Source: Candidatus Omnitrophota bacterium | GTDB lineage: Bacteria; Omnitrophota; Koll11; Aquiviventales; Aquiviventaceae | Assembly: GCA_023247285.1 (NCBI GenBank) | Contig: JAHFGU010000096.1 | Span: forward strand, 1 to 6,154 | DNA: 6,154 nt | Direction of reading: 5' to 3' | Shown here: one piece after another, positions 5,491-6,154 of the stretch | Layout: each line of letters opens with the position of its first letter | Position numbering within the stretch: position 1 is the first letter of the stretch | The notes under the pieces: model-generated | The model's input: only the letters and a program-made list of their open reading frames with translations | Told to the model about the DNA's origin: nothing | Databases searched by the model: none | Translations under genes and position numbers: made by a program

Positions 5491-6154
5491 ATGCTGCGGT
5501 TCCTGACGGCCGGCGAGTCGCACGGCCCATGCCTGGTCGCCATCCTCGAGGGGATGCCGGCCGGCGTGCCGATCGATCGGGCGCGCCTGCAGGCTGAGAT
5601 GCGCCGGCGGCAGCTTGGCTACGGCCGCGGCCCGCGCATGCAGCTTGAGACGGATACCGTCGAGGTCCTCTCCGGCGTGCGGCGCGGGGTCACCCTCGGC
5701 AGCCCGATTGCGCTGCAGATCATGAACAAGGACGCCTCCATCGACCGGCTGCCGGTCGTGACGCAGCCGCGGCCGGGCCACGCGGACCTCACCGGCGCCA
5801 TCAAGTACGGCCACCGCGACATCCGCAACGTGCTCGAGCGGGCCAGCGCGCGCGAGACCGCGGCCCGCGTGGCGATGGGTGCGGTGTGCAAGCAGCTGCT
5901 CTCGCCGCTGGGCGTCGAGCTCGCCAGCCACGTCGTAGCGCTCGGGACGGTGCGGGCCAGGCCGTCGGCGGCGACGGTGCGGCAGATCCGCGCCAAGGCG
6001 GACGGCACGCCGCTGCGCTGCCTGGATCCGGCGGCGACGCGGCGCATGATCCGCGCGATCGACCGCGCGATGGCGGCCGGCGACACGCTGGGCGGCGTGT
6101 TCGAAGTGGTCGCGGAGGGCGTGCCGCTCGGGCTGGGCAGCCACGTGCACTACG
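5491..6154 (+). CDS. aroC: Chorismate synthase, 5' part (runs off the right edge)
   Basis: AroC converts 5-enolpyruvylshikimate 3-phosphate to chorismate by 1,4-elimination of phosphate with reduced FMN, the last shared step to aromatic amino acids and folate. From ATG 5491 the frame stays open to the window end, giving 221 of an expected ~350-400 residues. Family motifs are plain: MLRFLTAGESHGP at the start (GESHGP 8-13), LGYGRGPRM (42-50), LSGVRRGVTLGSPIAL (60-75), and the signature RPGHADLTGAIKYGHRD (94-110). ERASARETAARVAMGAV (116-132) and GDTLGGVFEV (197-206) follow. The start lies 4 bases after the prepilin peptidase stop, with a purine patch (GAGATGAG, 5480-5487) partly inside that gene as the only ribosome-site candidate. 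It shares direction and tight spacing with aroE and pilD, so one transcript is likely. The missing C-terminal part includes further FMN-binding residues. Confidence 0.96.
   Translation, partial: MLRFLTAGESHGPCLVAILEGMPAGVPIDRARLQAEMRRRQLGYGRGPRMQLETDTVEVLSGVRRGVTLGSPIALQIMNKDASIDRLPVVTQPRPGHADLTGAIKYGHRDIRNVLERASARETAARVAMGAVCKQLLSPLGVELASHVVALGTVRARPSAATVRQIRAKADGTPLRCLDPAATRRMIRAIDRAMAAGDTLGGVFEVVAEGVPLGLGSHVHY

Noticed and set aside
5359..6150. Long - strand frame opposite aroC
   Set aside because: Aligned against a chorismate synthase with all its signature motifs, it is an antisense shadow with His/Arg/Ala-rich composition.
1..6154. A new defence, phage or secondary-metabolite system
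   Set aside because: All large genes are well-known housekeeping enzymes in tight operon order. Nothing shows nuclease, toxin, reverse transcriptase or similar motifs.

Overview
This window is a GC-rich bacterial chromosomal segment in which every recognisable gene lies on the + strand. It reads as a compact amino-acid biosynthesis cluster. From left to right it holds: the 3' end of ilvN (acetolactate synthase small subunit), a 122-residue membrane protein, ilvC (ketol-acid reductoisomerase), an unrecognised 82-residue protein, leuA (2-isopropylmalate synthase), aroE (shikimate dehydrogenase), a type IV prepilin peptidase (PilD family), and the 5' part of aroC (chorismate synthase), which runs off the right edge. 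High G/C at third codon positions holds in every gene I checked codon by codon, including the two small unrecognised ones, so I treat those as real.

Region 1-2049 is the branched-chain block. IlvN regulates the enzyme that makes acetolactate, and IlvC converts it to the dihydroxy acid. LeuA (2126-3676) then diverts 2-ketoisovalerate towards leucine. Region 3736-6154 is the aromatic block. AroE makes shikimate and AroC makes chorismate, and a prepilin peptidase is inserted between them, overlapping aroE by 4 bases. Most junctions are very tight (-4 to +7 bases), which suggests co-transcription. The three wider junctions (41, 76 and 59 bases) are each largely filled by repeat DNA.

Those repeats are the least ordinary part of the window. 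One family (core GTGTCWGRCAC with A/T runs) occurs after ilvN and again before aroE. A 36-base stretch matches perfectly between the two copies in opposite orientation, and both copies take the place where the next gene's ribosome-binding site should be. A different element before leuA is an inverted repeat whose two arms are built on an exact 7-base period.

The organism cannot be named from this window. High GC, a class I KARI, an ilvN-ilvC-leuA order without psd/pssA, and abundant small intergenic palindromes fit an environmental Gram-negative-type lineage. An uncultured phylum such as Omnitrophota is a guess only. I see no tRNA, rRNA, CRISPR, transposase, phage or defence gene, and no new multi-gene system. 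The novelty here lies in the repeats and the two small unknown genes.
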